This document shows positions 63,141 to 64,000 of a DNA stretch of 64,000 nt, one piece after another (the stretch's first letter is position 1; every line of letters starts with the position of its first letter). A program made the translations under genes and the position numbers. Below the pieces are notes generated by a model, which made no database searches, had not been told where the DNA came from, and saw nothing but the letters and a program-made list of their open reading frames with translations. Source of the DNA: Sphingomonas sp. HITSZ_GF (GTDB taxonomy: Bacteria > Pseudomonadota > Alphaproteobacteria > Sphingomonadales > Sphingomonadaceae); contig NZ_JARQXA010000001.1 of NCBI RefSeq assembly GCF_029543155.1, positions 992,001 to 1,056,000 on the forward strand, in the 5' to 3' direction.

Positions 63141-64000
63141 ATGGCACGTATCATCGGCGGCATCGGCACTTCGCATACACCCACGATCGGCTTCGCCCTC
63201 GACGCGGGCAAGCAAGACGACCCCGCCTGGGCGCCGATCTTCGCCGCCTATGCGCCGCTCAAATCCTGGCTCGACGAAAAGCGGCCCGATGTCGTGTTCG
63301 TGATCTACAACGATCACGTCACCTCCTTCTTCTTCGATCATTATTCCGTGTTCGCACTCGGTATCGGCGACCGCTTCGATGTCGCGGACGAAGGCGGCGG
63401 CGCGCGCCCTCTTCCCCCAATCGCCGGGCATCCGGCGCTTGCCCGTCACATCGCCGAACGGCTGGTCGCCGACGAGTTTGACATGTCGCTGTTCCAGCGC
63501 CGACCGCTGGACCATGGCTGCTTCTCGCCGATGAGCCTGCTCTACGCGCATGACGAGGGCTGGCCGACGACGTTGATTCCGCTTGCCGTCGGGGTGCTAC
63601 AGAGCCCGGTGCCCAGCGCCCGGCGCTGCTGGAAGCTGGGCCGGGCGCTCCGCCGCGCCATCGAGAGCTATCCCGAGGACCTGTCGGTCGCGATCGTCGC
63701 GACCGGCGGCCTCTCCCACCAGGTCCATGGCAAGCGCGCCGGCTTCAACGATCCCGAATGGGACCGGCAATTCCTCGACCTGATCGTCGAGGATCCCGAG
63801 GTGCTTGCCGGCATGAGCCAGGCCGAGCTGGCGATGCGCGGCGGCTGGGAAAGCTCGGAAGTGGTGATGTGGCTGGTGATGCGCGGGGCGCTCGCCGCCG
63901 CTCCCAAGCTGCTCTCGCGCAACTACTACCTGCCTTCGATGACCGGTATTGCGACGTTGCTGCTCGAAAATCCCGAGCGACAGCCGCTGGCGACGGATCT
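63141..64000 (+). CDS. desB: Gallate dioxygenase (copy 2), partial at window end
   Basis: 286 codons are visible, open to the window edge. The protein has iron ligands His12, His59 and Glu240 and catalytic His125 and His193, the same as copy 1 at 41944-43191. Residues 1-155 differ from copy 1 at about 33 positions, residues 156-287 at only one. GGAAG precedes the ATG. Its own AraC-type regulator lies upstream, so copy 2 is probably controlled separately from copy 1. Confidence 0.93.
   Translation, partial: MARIIGGIGTSHTPTIGFALDAGKQDDPAWAPIFAAYAPLKSWLDEKRPDVVFVIYNDHVTSFFFDHYSVFALGIGDRFDVADEGGGARPLPPIAGHPALARHIAERLVADEFDMSLFQRRPLDHGCFSPMSLLYAHDEGWPTTLIPLAVGVLQSPVPSARRCWKLGRALRRAIESYPEDLSVAIVATGGLSHQVHGKRAGFNDPEWDRQFLDLIVEDPEVLAGMSQAELAMRGGWESSEVVMWLVMRGALAAAPKLLSRNYYLPSMTGIATLLLENPERQPLATD

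Overview
The window looks like chromosomal DNA of a sphingomonad (Alphaproteobacteria, Sphingomonas or a close relative). Grounds are the high G+C content, the gene order rpsB-tsf-pyrH-frr-uppS-cdsA, a CckA hybrid kinase, alphaproteobacterial GAAC-N7-GAAC LexA boxes, an UrcA-family gene, TonB-dependent receptors, and a lig-type protocatechuate 4,5-cleavage cluster that reads very like the one described in Sphingobium SYK-6. There are no rRNAs, CRISPR arrays, insertion sequences or prophage genes. One tRNA (Glu) is present. The species cannot be fixed from the sequence alone.

Positions 1-38.5 kb are mostly housekeeping. From the left: cdsA (cut by the window edge), uppS, frr, pyrH, a rhomboid protease gene, tsf and rpsB, all on the minus strand. 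Next come a small membrane-protein gene behind a promoter with two LexA boxes, the phospholipid genes pssA and psd, a cytochrome P450, a phospholipid-methyltransferase-like gene, icd, an UrcA gene, an ABC exporter, a cation/proton antiporter, two tandem paralogous secreted proteins, and alaS. After these lie a WYL/TerB-like protein, an M24 peptidase, a dicarboxylate/amino-acid symporter overlapping trhO, an operon of RNB ribonuclease, DUF1801 and GST genes joined by ATGA overlaps, and recA with two LexA boxes. The block ends with a MOSC protein, a single-domain receiver, cckA, an M13 peptidase, DUF2062, smpB, a 52-residue ORF, recJ and tRNA-Glu. Palindromic repeat elements sit in several of the intergenic gaps.

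Positions 38.5-64 kb, starting right after tRNA-Glu, hold a catabolic block for gallate and protocatechuate, as expected from lignin or tannin breakdown. A minus-strand operon encodes a TonB receptor, an alpha/beta hydrolase, gallate dioxygenase, an aromatic-acid MFS transporter and a tannase-family esterase. Divergent from it is a LuxR-type response regulator. This gene overlaps tail to tail with a hybrid histidine kinase that carries a sodium/solute-symporter domain, and the kinase gene lies just downstream of ligK-ligU-ligI. Divergent from ligK is a LysR gene with two DNA-binding domains, followed by a DUF1932 gene, ligJ, ligA, ligB, ligC, a second TonB receptor and a small membrane protein. 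An AraC regulator then faces a second gallate dioxygenase gene cut by the window end.

The genes fit one pathway. LigAB opens protocatechuate, LigC oxidises the product to 2-pyrone-4,6-dicarboxylate, and LigI hydrolyses that to 4-oxalomesaconate. DesB makes 4-oxalomesaconate directly from gallate. LigU, LigJ and LigK then carry it to pyruvate and oxaloacetate. The tannase and hydrolase may release gallate from esters, and the receptors and MFS protein may bring substrates in.

The most notable observations are the doubly LexA-boxed small membrane protein at 6.1-6.4 kb, the mosaic inverted pair of gallate dioxygenase genes, the two-HTH LysR protein, and the transporter-like sensor kinase built into the lig locus.
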